Assembly (NCBI RefSeq): GCF_030317035.1
Contig: NZ_JASZYK010000003.1
Span: forward strand, 496,001-560,000
Source of the DNA: Variovorax sp. J22G73
GTDB taxonomy: Bacteria; Pseudomonadota; Gammaproteobacteria; Burkholderiales; Burkholderiaceae_C
Length of the DNA stretch: 64,000 bases
Direction of reading: 5' to 3'
A program made the position numbers and the translations under genes. This document shows, piece after piece, positions 15,997 through 23,469 of the stretch. Numbering within the stretch: position 1 is the first letter of the stretch; each line of letters opens with the position of its first letter. The notes beneath the pieces were generated by a model. It was not told the origin of the DNA and made no database searches. It was given only the letters and a program-made list of their open reading frames with translations.

Positions 15997-17208
15997 ATGC
16001 AACGTCGAGACCTCTTGAAACTCATCGCCGCCGCCCCCTTCGCAGGCGCGGCCGGCCAGCTCATGGCCGCGCCCGCGGCCGAAGGCGCCAAGCTGCTCGT
16101 CGTGTTCCTTCGCGGCGCGTACGACTGCAGCAGCCTGCTCGTGCCCACCGGCAGCGACTTCTACTACGCCTCGCGCCCCAACATCGCCATCGCGCGCCCC
16201 GGCCAACCGAACGGCGCGCTGCCGCTCGATGGCAACTGGGGCCTGCACCCCGCGCTCGCGCAGAGCGTGATGCCGCTCTTTCAACAGAAGCAGGCCTCGT
16301 TCATCGCCTTCGCCGGCACCGACGACCTCACGCGCAGCCACTTCGAAACGCAAGACTCCATCGAGCTCGGCCAGGCGCTCGACAAGCGCCGCGACTACCG
16401 CTCGGGCTTTCTCAACCGGCTGGCCGGCGTGCTCGGTGCAGGCCCCGTGACCGACGTGTCGCCCATCGCCTTCACCGACCAGCTGCCCATCTCGCTGCGC
16501 GGCACCGCCAAGGCGGCCAACATGGCGCTCGCGGGCAATGCGCGCTCGGGCATCGATGCGCGGCAGAGCCAGGTCATCGCGGCCATGTACCGCAACACCT
16601 CGCTGGCCCAGCCTGTGGCCGAAGGCTTCCAGGTGCGCGACGAAGTCATGCGCGCCGTGCAGGCCGAGATGGACGCCGCCAGCCGCAACGCCATGACCGC
16701 CAAGGGCTTCGAGCTGGTGGCGCGCCGCATGGCCCTGCTGATGCGCGAGCGCTACGACCTGGGCTTTGTCGATGTCGGCGGCTGGGACACGCACGTGGGC
16801 CAGGGCGCGGCCACGGGCTACCTGGCCAACCGCTTCGAGGAACTGGGCCGCGGCGTGGCCGGCTTCGCGCAGGAGATGGGCGACGACGCATGGCGCCAGA
16901 CGGTGGTGGTCGTCATCAGCGAGTTCGGCCGCACCTTTCGCGAGAACGGCAACCGCGGCACCGACCACGGCCACGGCTCGGTGTACTGGGTGCTGGGCGG
17001 GGGCCTGTCCGCGCAGGCGGGCGGGCGCGTCGTGGGCGAGCAGCAGGCGCTCACGCAGGCCACGCTGTTCCAGAACCGCGATTACCCGGTGCTCAACGAA
17101 TACCGCGCGGTGTTCGGCGGGCTGTTCCAGCGCATGTACGGCCTGTCGCCCGCGCAGCTGGCGCGGGTGTTCGACGGCGTGGCGCCCAAGGACCTGCAAC
17201 TGGTCTGA
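15997..17208 (+). CDS. DUF1501 family exported protein
   Basis: 403-residue protein with a twin-arginine signal (MQRRDLLKLIAAAPFAGAAG, cleavage near MAAPAAE). The DUF1501 core resembles the alkaline-phosphatase/sulfatase fold: LLVVFLRGAYDCSS at the start, GWDTHVGQ in the middle, and EFGRTFRENG with TDHGHGS near the C-terminus, the conserved Asp/His cluster. It is the standard partner of the DUF1800 gene upstream, here separated by a REP-like doublet. The substrate and metal are unknown; Tat export suggests folding with a cofactor in the cytoplasm. Start ATG 15997 is the only one that gives the signal peptide. Confidence 0.9.
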   Translation: MQRRDLLKLIAAAPFAGAAGQLMAAPAAEGAKLLVVFLRGAYDCSSLLVPTGSDFYYASRPNIAIARPGQPNGALPLDGNWGLHPALAQSVMPLFQQKQASFIAFAGTDDLTRSHFETQDSIELGQALDKRRDYRSGFLNRLAGVLGAGPVTDVSPIAFTDQLPISLRGTAKAANMALAGNARSGIDARQSQVIAAMYRNTSLAQPVAEGFQVRDEVMRAVQAEMDAASRNAMTAKGFELVARRMALLMRERYDLGFVDVGGWDTHVGQGAATGYLANRFEELGRGVAGFAQEMGDDAWRQTVVVVISEFGRTFRENGNRGTDHGHGSVYWVLGGGLSAQAGGRVVGEQQALTQATLFQNRDYPVLNEYRAVFGGLFQRMYGLSPAQLARVFDGVAPKDLQLV

Positions 17209-17251
17209 GCGCTGCCTGAAGAGGCCGCACGCCCTGCGCGCGCAGCGGCAT

Positions 17252-18028
17252 TCAGGCGCCCGTCAACGTGCCCGCGAGCTCGACCGCATCCGCCCCTGCG
17301 GGAATGCGCATCGGCGCCGCAGGGTCGGTCACCGCTTGCCACACCGCCAGCGCCACGTCCTGCGCATGCGTCACCGGCGTGTCCATGCTCCGCACCGCGG
17401 CGAACACGCGCTGCTTGAAGTCTTCATAGGCCTCGGGCACCTCGCCGCTGCTCAGGCGACCGGCGTTGGCGCCGAAGGCGGTGCCGGGCGCGCGGCCGGG
17501 CAGCACCAGCCGTGCGCGCACGTCGAACGGCGCCAGCTCCAGCGCGAGCGATTCCGTGAACGCGTTCACCGCCGCCTTGCTCGCCGTGTACACCGACAGC
17601 AGCGGCAGCGACTTCAGCGTGACGCTCGACGTCACGTTCACCACCACGCCCGCGCGCCGTTGCCGAAACTGCGGCAGCACCGCCTGCGTCATGGCGATGG
17701 TGCCCAGCGTGTTGGTCTCGAACACCTCGCGCGCGCCGGCCAGCGCCGTGCCTTCGAGCGGCGCCAGCAGGCCCACGCCGGCGTTGTTGACCAGCGCGTC
17801 GATGGGCCCGGCCGCCTCCACGCAGCGGCGGATGCTCTCGGGGTCGGTCACGTCCAGCGGCAGCACGCGAAGCCGCTCCGAGCGCGGCAGCAGGTCTTCG
17901 TTCGGCGTGCGCATGGTGGCGACCACGTGCCAGCCCTTGTCGAGAAAAAACCGTGCCGTCTCGAGGCCGAAGCCGGACGAGCAACCCGTGATCAACACGG
18001 TGGAAACAGTGTGGGAAGCGGCAGTCAT
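17252..18028 (-). CDS. Short-chain dehydrogenase/reductase
   Basis: Classical SDR of 258 residues. The cofactor motif is TGCSSGFG (TGxxxGxG type), followed by LPLDVTD, the NNAGVG strand and the catalytic Ser-Tyr-Lys set in VTSSVTLKSLPLLSVYTASKAA. The start at ATG 18028 has a clear AGGAG upstream; a longer in-frame start overlaps the regulatory region. It is transcribed divergently from an AraC-type regulator 96 nt away, and that pairing suggests direct control. The second SDR at 19974-20822 is a paralogue, also divergent from a regulator. Substrate not predictable. Confidence 0.92.
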   Translation of the reverse strand: MTAASHTVSTVLITGCSSGFGLETARFFLDKGWHVVATMRTPNEDLLPRSERLRVLPLDVTDPESIRRCVEAAGPIDALVNNAGVGLLAPLEGTALAGAREVFETNTLGTIAMTQAVLPQFRQRRAGVVVNVTSSVTLKSLPLLSVYTASKAAVNAFTESLALELAPFDVRARLVLPGRAPGTAFGANAGRLSSGEVPEAYEDFKQRVFAAVRSMDTPVTHAQDVALAVWQAVTDPAAPMRIPAGADAVELAGTLTGA

Positions 18029-18124
18029 CAGAAACTCCTTTGCGTTGACGATGCCCGGACGATACGTGCCGGCTTCAGGACTCACTACACTTCAAAGTCC
18101 GAATTCTTGTCGAGATCGTCCAGC

Positions 18125-19114
18125 ATGACCGACCCCCTTGCAGAAGTTGTCTCGCTGTTGCAGCCGGGCGCGCCGTTTTCGAAACTGGTCGTCGCCTCGG
18201 CCCCGTGGGCCGTGCGCCGCGCTGAGGTGAGCCGGCCGTTCTACTTCGTGATGCTCGAAGGCGGATGCCACATGCGCATCGACAGCCCCACCGGCAGCAC
18301 CCCAAGCACCACCGGCACGGGCACCGGCACCGGCACGCAAAGCGACACCCTCACGCTCGCCGAAGGCGACTTCGTGCTCATTCCCGCCGCGCGCAGCTTT
18401 GCCACCTGCAGCCTCGGGCGCGAACCGCCGCGCGAGGGCGAGGCCGTGCAAACGCCGGTCGTCGCGATGCCCGGCGGCGCGCGCGTCGGCGATCCGCAGG
18501 GCGCGGTCGACGTGCGCATGCTGGTCGGCACCTGCGAGTTCGGCTCGGCCGATGCCGCATTGCTGGTGCCGCTGTTGCCGCAATGGGTGCATGTGCGCGA
18601 CGAGCGCAGGCTGTCGACGCTGGTGCAACTGGTGGGCGACGAATCGCGTGCGCAGCGGCCCGCGCGCGACATCGTGATGGCCCGCCTGCTCGAAGTGCTG
18701 CTGATAGAGGCGCTGCGCTCCACGGCCAGCACCTCCGCATCGCCGGGCCTGGTGCGCGGGCTGGCCGACCCGCGGCTCGCGCTGGCGCTGCGGCGCATGC
18801 ACGAGCGGCCGGCGCAGCCGTGGAGCGTCGTGCAACTGGCGCGCGAGGCCGCGATGTCGCGCTCGGCCTTCTTCGAGCGCTTCAGCCGCGCCGTCGGCAT
18901 GGCGCCGATGGAGTACCTGCTGGCCTGGCGCATGGCGCTGGCGAAGCGCATGCTGCGGCAGCGCGAGCTGCCCATCGCCGACATTGCCGAGCGCACGGGC
19001 TACAGCTCGGTCAGCACCTTCGGCGTGGCGTTCACGCGGCACGTGGGCATGCCGCCCGGGCGCTATGCGCGCAGCGAGAGCGAAGGCTTGCAAACTGCAT
19101 CGGCTGAAGCCTGA
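18125..19114 (+). CDS. AraC-family regulator with cupin_6-type N-terminus
   Basis: Transcription factor of 329 residues. The N-terminal ligand domain (about 1-190) is the AraC-type cupin common beside SDR genes (LLQPGAPFSKLVVASAPWAV, LAEGDFVLIP). The C-terminal domain has two helix-turn-helix units (WSVVQLAREAAMSRSAFFERF and IADIAERTGYSSVSTFGVAF). A Thr-Gly repeat (STTGTGTGTGTQ, residues about 60-71) coded by near-identical 6-nt units interrupts the cupin, probably in a loop and prone to length change. ATG 18125 is chosen because it starts the domain; open frame continues far upstream only as shadow. Likely regulates the divergent SDR. Confidence 0.9.
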   Translation: MTDPLAEVVSLLQPGAPFSKLVVASAPWAVRRAEVSRPFYFVMLEGGCHMRIDSPTGSTPSTTGTGTGTGTQSDTLTLAEGDFVLIPAARSFATCSLGREPPREGEAVQTPVVAMPGGARVGDPQGAVDVRMLVGTCEFGSADAALLVPLLPQWVHVRDERRLSTLVQLVGDESRAQRPARDIVMARLLEVLLIEALRSTASTSASPGLVRGLADPRLALALRRMHERPAQPWSVVQLAREAAMSRSAFFERFSRAVGMAPMEYLLAWRMALAKRMLRQRELPIADIAERTGYSSVSTFGVAFTRHVGMPPGRYARSESEGLQTASAEA

Positions 19115-19180
19115 GCAGGACCAGAATCGCATTCACCGCGCAGGTGATGCGGCTTTGTGGGTTACGCTGGTTTCCAAGCA

Positions 19181-19259
19181 GCTCGAATGGGAGGGCTCAC
19201 GCCCTGCCGGTGTTCGCAAGGATGTCCCGGTACGCCAACCTGTTGGAGCTGCCGCCACC
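19181..19259 (+). repeat. Degenerate upstream copy of the C4-like leader
   Basis: These 79 nt match 19470-19548 with about seven mismatches, offset 289 nt. The hairpin around AGGGCTCACGCCCT and the CGCAAGGATGTC box are kept, but the CTGCTAAC box has decayed and neither complementary TTTAGCAG box is present nearby. No credible gene follows it. It looks like the relic of a tandem duplication of the leader at 19375-19600. Confidence 0.75.
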
Positions 19260-19323
19260 TTTGAAGGAGGGTGTGCAACGCGCTCGGCCCGCGATCAGGG
19301 TGACCGCGCGACGGCAGCTTGAC

Positions 19324-19353
19324 TTGACTGTCCCTCTCAAGAACGCGTACATT
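19324..19353 (+). promoter_or_regulatory. Sigma70-type promoter candidate for the C4-like leader
   Basis: TTGACT (19324-19329) and TACATT (19348-19353) are separated by 18 nt. Transcription would start near 19360, just before the first box of the C4-like element. No better promoter-like pair is visible between 19115 and 19600. Confidence 0.55.
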
Positions 19354-19359
19354 CCGCCT

Positions 19360-19600
19360 GCCTCGTGATGAACGGGGTCGGGTTTAGCAGCCCGCAGACA
19401 TCCTGCGACGAAAGCCGCAGTCACCGCACAGGGGATGCGGCTTTTTCGTTCACGCTGCTTTTTTAGGCGGCTCGAATGGGAGGGCTCGCGCCCTGCCGGT
19501 GTTCGCAAGGATGTCCCGGTCTGCTAACCCGTTCGAGCTGCCGCCCCCGTTTAGCAGTGGGTGCGTCGGTTGTTGCAAATCGACATCCTTGGGAGGCCCT
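19360..19600 (+). ncRNA. C4-antisense-RNA-like leader with two alternative pairings
   Basis: Boxes on the plus strand: a1 TTTAGCAG (19383-19390), b1 GACATCCTGCG (19397-19407), b' CGCAAGGATGTC (19504-19515), a' CTGCTAAC (19521-19528), a2 TTTAGCAG (19550-19557), b2 GACATCCTT (19582-19590). The central b'/a' pair can base-pair in nested fashion either with a1/b1 upstream or with a2/b2 downstream; b2-b' is 9 bp perfect. Box b2 is followed directly by the Shine-Dalgarno GGGAGG (19591-19596) of the gene at 19601, so the second fold should hide the ribosome site. A GC hairpin (AGGGC-TCGC-GCCCT) precedes b'. This is the a1b1/a'b'/a2b2 architecture I remember for phage P1 C4 RNA. Folding is inferred from complementarity only. 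Confidence 0.72.
19410..19447 (+). terminator. Terminator-like hairpin inside the C4-like leader
   Basis: GAAAGCCGCA (19410-19419) pairs with TGCGGCTTTTTC (19436-19447), and the descending arm carries five T. It lies between b1 and b' of the leader, so it could stop some transcripts before the antisense boxes. The T run is inside the stem, so activity is uncertain. Confidence 0.5.
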
Positions 19601-19948
19601 ATGGCCACTGCTTCAAACACGGGCACCGATGACGGTCGCCCCTCTTCACCTTTTCGCGCGACCGCCCAGTTCAAGCCTTTCGAATGGGTGCAGGTCGACA
19701 AGGTCGATGCCGCCCAGCGGCACCGCGCTGCCTTTCTCAACGACGCACGCGACGTGGTGCAGGGCGCGCAAACGCTGGTGCAATTGCTCGGCTGGGACGA
19801 AGACCGGCGCGACGGCGCCGTGTCGAACGCCGACCCGGCACCGCTGCTCGACGCACCCCAGCGCGAATCGCTTCGGCGGCTTCTTGCCGCATCGTTGAAC
19901 CTGCTGCACGGGCAGATCGAAGCACAGTGCGAGGCGCTGACCGGTTAG
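19601..19948 (+). CDS. 115-residue hypothetical protein controlled by C4-like leader
   Basis: Small soluble acidic protein with no signal or membrane segment. The first 25 residues are Ser/Thr/Gly-rich and probably disordered; the rest is predicted helical (AAFLNDARDVVQGAQTLVQLLGW and a second helix ESLRRLLAASLNLLHGQIEAQ). I do not recognise a named family with certainty; in size, helical build and leader type it resembles Pseudomonas DUF3077-like proteins that I remember behind similar leaders. Start ATG 19601 is fixed by GGGAGG 5 nt upstream, itself covered by the antisense pairing. It converges with the SDR gene that ends at 19974. Confidence 0.75.
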   Translation: MATASNTGTDDGRPSSPFRATAQFKPFEWVQVDKVDAAQRHRAAFLNDARDVVQGAQTLVQLLGWDEDRRDGAVSNADPAPLLDAPQRESLRRLLAASLNLLHGQIEAQCEALTG

Positions 19949-19973
19949 CGTGCGTCGATGATGCAGAACGCGC

Positions 19974-20822
19974 TCAAGCGTTCGTGAACGTCGAACGCAT
20001 CAGCGCGATGTACGCGTCTTCCGACGTCTCGCGCCGCGCCTTCACCAGCGGCTCGATGTCCTTCGTCGCCACGTAGCGCAGGCGGTCGGTGCCGTCGCTC
20101 GCGGCCTCGAAAATCACCTGCGCCACGTCGTCCGACGTGGCCAGGCGCGCCGAGCGCATGCCGTCGAACACCTTCAGCGCGCCGCTCACGAAAGCGTCGT
20201 AGCCGGCGGGCGCCGCGGCCTGCGAAGCCTCCGACGCCGAGCGGTGGCCGAAGCCGGTCTCGAGCACGCCGCCGGGCTCCACGATCTTCACCGCGATGCC
20301 CTGCGAGCGCAGCTCGTAAGACAGCGATTCGGAGAAGCCTTCGAGCGCGAACTTGCTCGCGGTGTAGAGCGAGATCATTGGCAGCCCGAACACGCCCGCG
20401 CCCGAGCTCACGTTGACGATGGTGCCCGCGCCGTTCGCACGCAGGTGCGGCAGCAGGGCGCGGGTGACGTCCATCACGCCGAACACGTTCACGTCGAACT
20501 GCTGCTGCACCTTCTCGCGCGAGACGCCCTCGAACACACCGAACAGGCCGAAGCCCGCGTTGTTGACCAGCGCGTCGATGCGCCCGAAGCGCGCGATGCC
20601 GGCGGCGATGGCCGCGTCGATGCTGGCGAGGTCCTGCACGTCGAGGCGGGTGACGAGCACGTTGGGCAGCGCCGCAAGCGCTCCGCCGGCGGCCGGCTCG
20701 CGCATGGTGGCGATCACGTTCCAGCCGCGGTGGGCGAACAGCTGCGCGGCGGATCGGCCGAAGCCGGTGGAGGCGCCCGTGATGAGCACGGTCTTGTTGG
20801 CGGGGAGGGTGGAAGCGGTCAT
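19974..20822 (-). CDS. Short-chain dehydrogenase/reductase
   Basis: Classical SDR of 282 residues. The cofactor loop is TGASTGFG, then RLDVQD, NNAGFGLFG, and the catalytic set VNVSSGAGVFGLPMISLYTASK (Ser, Tyr, Lys). The C-terminus is about 25 residues longer than the paralogue at 17252-18028. Start ATG 20822 gives MTASTLPANKTVLITG; longer in-frame starts cross the intergenic region into the LysR gene. It is divergent from that LysR gene with 103 nt between, the classical layout for LysR-controlled oxidoreductases. Substrate unknown. Confidence 0.92.
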   Translation of the reverse strand: MTASTLPANKTVLITGASTGFGRSAAQLFAHRGWNVIATMREPAAGGALAALPNVLVTRLDVQDLASIDAAIAAGIARFGRIDALVNNAGFGLFGVFEGVSREKVQQQFDVNVFGVMDVTRALLPHLRANGAGTIVNVSSGAGVFGLPMISLYTASKFALEGFSESLSYELRSQGIAVKIVEPGGVLETGFGHRSASEASQAAAPAGYDAFVSGALKVFDGMRSARLATSDDVAQVIFEAASDGTDRLRYVATKDIEPLVKARRETSEDAYIALMRSTFTNA

Positions 20823-20925
20823 GGTGAAAGAAGCCCTTTCTGGTGGTCGAGCATCGAAGTTAAGGCGCATGGACTGATGAAACAATCCACCCAATCTCGC
20901 ATGAAGAGATGCAGGAAACAGAACA

Positions 20926-21912
20926 ATGACCAAGACATCCAAGGCTGGTGAGCTCTTCAAAGCTACAAAGGCCACGAAGACAGCCAAGACCGCCAAGACC
21001 GCCAAGACCGCCGAAAAGGCCGGCCTGCTCGAACTGAACGCCGTGGTGGCCGTGGCCACCCATCGCAGCTTTCGCCGCGCGGCGGCGGAGCTGGGCCTGT
21101 CGCCCTCGGCGCTGAGCCATGCCATCGCGGCGCTGGAACAGCGCATGGGCGTGCGCCTGTTCAACCGCACCACGCGCAGCGTGGCGCTGTCGGAGGCGGG
21201 CGAGCGGTTCCTGGCGCGCGTGCAGCCCGCGCTGCGCGAAATATCCGCGGCCATGGAGGCGACCAACGAGTTTCGCGACACGCCCGCCGGCACGCTGCGG
21301 CTCAATGCGTCGGAGGCGGCGGCGCACATGGTGCTGGGGCCCATCGTGCTGGAGTTCATGCGGCGCTACCCCGACATGCGGGTCGACATCGTGACCGAGG
21401 GGCGCTTCGTCGACATCGTGGCGCAGGGCTTCGACGCGGGCATTCGCGCCGCCGACAGCGTGCCCGAAGACATGATCGCCGTGCCCTGCACGCCGCCGCT
21501 GCGCTTCGCCACGGTGGCCTCGCCCGCGTACTTCGCGGGGCGCAAGAAGCCGCGCACGCCCGCGGACCTGGCCGCGCACAGCTGCATTCGCACGCGCTTC
21601 GCCAGCGGCGGCCTCTATAAGTGGGACTTCGCGAAGAACGGCAAGCGTGTATCGATCGACGCCGAGGGCCCGCTCACACTGGACAACCACCACCTGATGA
21701 TCGCGGCCGCGCTCGACGGCGCGGGCATCGCCTGGACCAGCGAGTACGAGGCCGCGCCGTACATCGCGGACGGTCGGTTGGTCGAGGTGCTGAAGGACTG
21801 GTCGCCGGCCTTTCCGGGGCAGTGCGTGTACTACCCAGGGCACCGGCATGTGCCGGCGGGGCTGCGCGCGTTCCTGGCGGTGGTGCGGGAGGTCGTGGGC
21901 AGCGCGCGTTGA
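20926..21912 (+). CDS. LysR-family regulator with Lys/Thr/Ala-repeat N-terminal extension
   Basis: LysR regulator of 328 residues. The first about 32 residues precede the helix-turn-helix and are a basic low-complexity tail (KATKATKTAKTAKTAKTAEK) coded by tandem 9-nt units AAGACCGCC. The winged helix follows (LLELNAVVAVATHRSFRRAA, SPSALSHAIAALEQRMGVRL) and then the substrate-binding domain (AGTLRLNASEAAAHMV to the C-terminus). AGGAA about 10 nt before ATG 20926 supports the long form; LysR proteins normally start directly at the helix. The tail resembles histone H1-like tails and could add nonspecific DNA contacts. Likely controls the divergent SDR gene. Confidence 0.9.
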   Translation: MTKTSKAGELFKATKATKTAKTAKTAKTAEKAGLLELNAVVAVATHRSFRRAAAELGLSPSALSHAIAALEQRMGVRLFNRTTRSVALSEAGERFLARVQPALREISAAMEATNEFRDTPAGTLRLNASEAAAHMVLGPIVLEFMRRYPDMRVDIVTEGRFVDIVAQGFDAGIRAADSVPEDMIAVPCTPPLRFATVASPAYFAGRKKPRTPADLAAHSCIRTRFASGGLYKWDFAKNGKRVSIDAEGPLTLDNHHLMIAAALDGAGIAWTSEYEAAPYIADGRLVEVLKDWSPAFPGQCVYYPGHRHVPAGLRAFLAVVREVVGSAR

Positions 21913-21964
21913 GCGGGTTTCGCTGAACGGGCTAGGTTGAACGGATCTGGCAGGGCGCATGGAA

Positions 21965-21989
21965 AACGCCGCCGTTCACAAGCGGCGTT
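21965..21989. terminator. Inverted repeat, terminator-like on the minus strand
   Basis: AACGCCGC (21965-21972) and GCGGCGTT (21982-21989) form an 8-bp stem with a 9-nt loop. Read on the minus strand the stem runs into TTTT, so it may stop read-through from the liv operon; on the plus strand it lies 53 nt after the LysR stop without a T run. Confidence 0.4.
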
Positions 21990-22077
21990 CACCTACATCG
22001 CACCGTGGCGGGGCGGATAGGTTGACGTTGTCGCGCTCCAGAAGCGCATGTTCAACCTTTGAAACCCTGGAGCCGCG

Positions 22078-22302
22078 ATGCAAACCAAGCCGAAAGCGGG
22101 CGACGCCGTCGAGTGGCAAACGTCGCAAGGCGAAACCACGGGCAAGGTCGTGCGCAAGGTGACCAAGACCGCGCACGTCAAAGGCCACGTGGCAAAGGCC
22201 TCCGAGGCCGAGCCGCAGTACGAGGTGAAGAGCGACAAGACCGGCAAGACCGCCATCCACAAGGCCGATGCGTTGAAGCGCCATTCGCCGGGAAAGAGCT
22301 GA
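22078..22302 (+). CDS. DUF2945 (HVA1/TUDOR-like) small protein
   Basis: 74-residue basic protein of the DUF2945 family: a small beta-barrel-like unit with AGDAVEWQTSQGETTGKVVRKV at the start and YEVKSDKTGKTAIHKADALKR at the end, which is the family pattern. TGGAG lies about 7 nt before ATG 22078. It overlaps nothing and is followed 4 nt later by a DUF3140 gene, so the two are co-transcribed. The family is found in bacteria and fungi; no biochemical role is established. Confidence 0.85.
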   Translation: MQTKPKAGDAVEWQTSQGETTGKVVRKVTKTAHVKGHVAKASEAEPQYEVKSDKTGKTAIHKADALKRHSPGKS

Positions 22303-22306
22303 AGCG

Positions 22307-22675
22307 ATGGCAACGAAGACCACCGGTCCCCACCCCGATGCGACGCGCGTGAAAGAAGTGCTTCACGACTTCGAAGCCGCCGTGAACATGACCCCCGCGC
22401 AACTCGAACACTGGCTGGCGAAACCGGAGTCTCGCGAGGTCGGCTTCAAGGGAAAGGCGGGCGGCGAGTCGGTCGGCCACCGCTCCGGCAGGCGCATCGT
22501 TCGCCTGCTGGGCAAGCGGCGCGACGACCTGACGCCCGGCGACATCGCGCACATGCGCAAGGTGGTCGGCTATGTGCACCGGCACCTGGCGCAGCGCCCC
22601 GAAGGCGATGTCAGCGAAACGCCGTGGCGCTACTCGCTGATGAACTGGGGGCACGACCCGACGCGAAAGTCGTAA
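22307..22675 (+). CDS. DUF3140 family protein
   Basis: 122-residue soluble basic protein matching the DUF3140 pattern: VLHDFEAAVNMTPAQLEHWLAKPES, then a Gly-rich SVGHRSGRRIVRLL segment, DIAHMRKVVGYVHRHLAQRP, and the terminal SLMNWGHDPTR motif. It follows the DUF2945 gene by 4 nt; the pair occurs together in several soil bacteria as far as I remember. The length is normal. Function unknown; DNA or nucleic-acid contact is possible from the charge but unproven. Confidence 0.85.
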   Translation: MATKTTGPHPDATRVKEVLHDFEAAVNMTPAQLEHWLAKPESREVGFKGKAGGESVGHRSGRRIVRLLGKRRDDLTPGDIAHMRKVVGYVHRHLAQRPEGDVSETPWRYSLMNWGHDPTRKS

Positions 22676-22694
22676 GGGCCGCGCGGGCGGCTGC

Positions 22695-23423
<729 letters not shown>

Positions 23424-23469
23424 GAGGCGCTCCCTGCCTGTTCACCTGCGCGTGCGGTTTGGGCCCGGG

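Noticed and set aside
19144..19368. Possible small gene behind the degenerate C4-like copy
   Set aside because: No Shine-Dalgarno, no coding-like composition, and the frame runs through the repeat and the promoter candidate.
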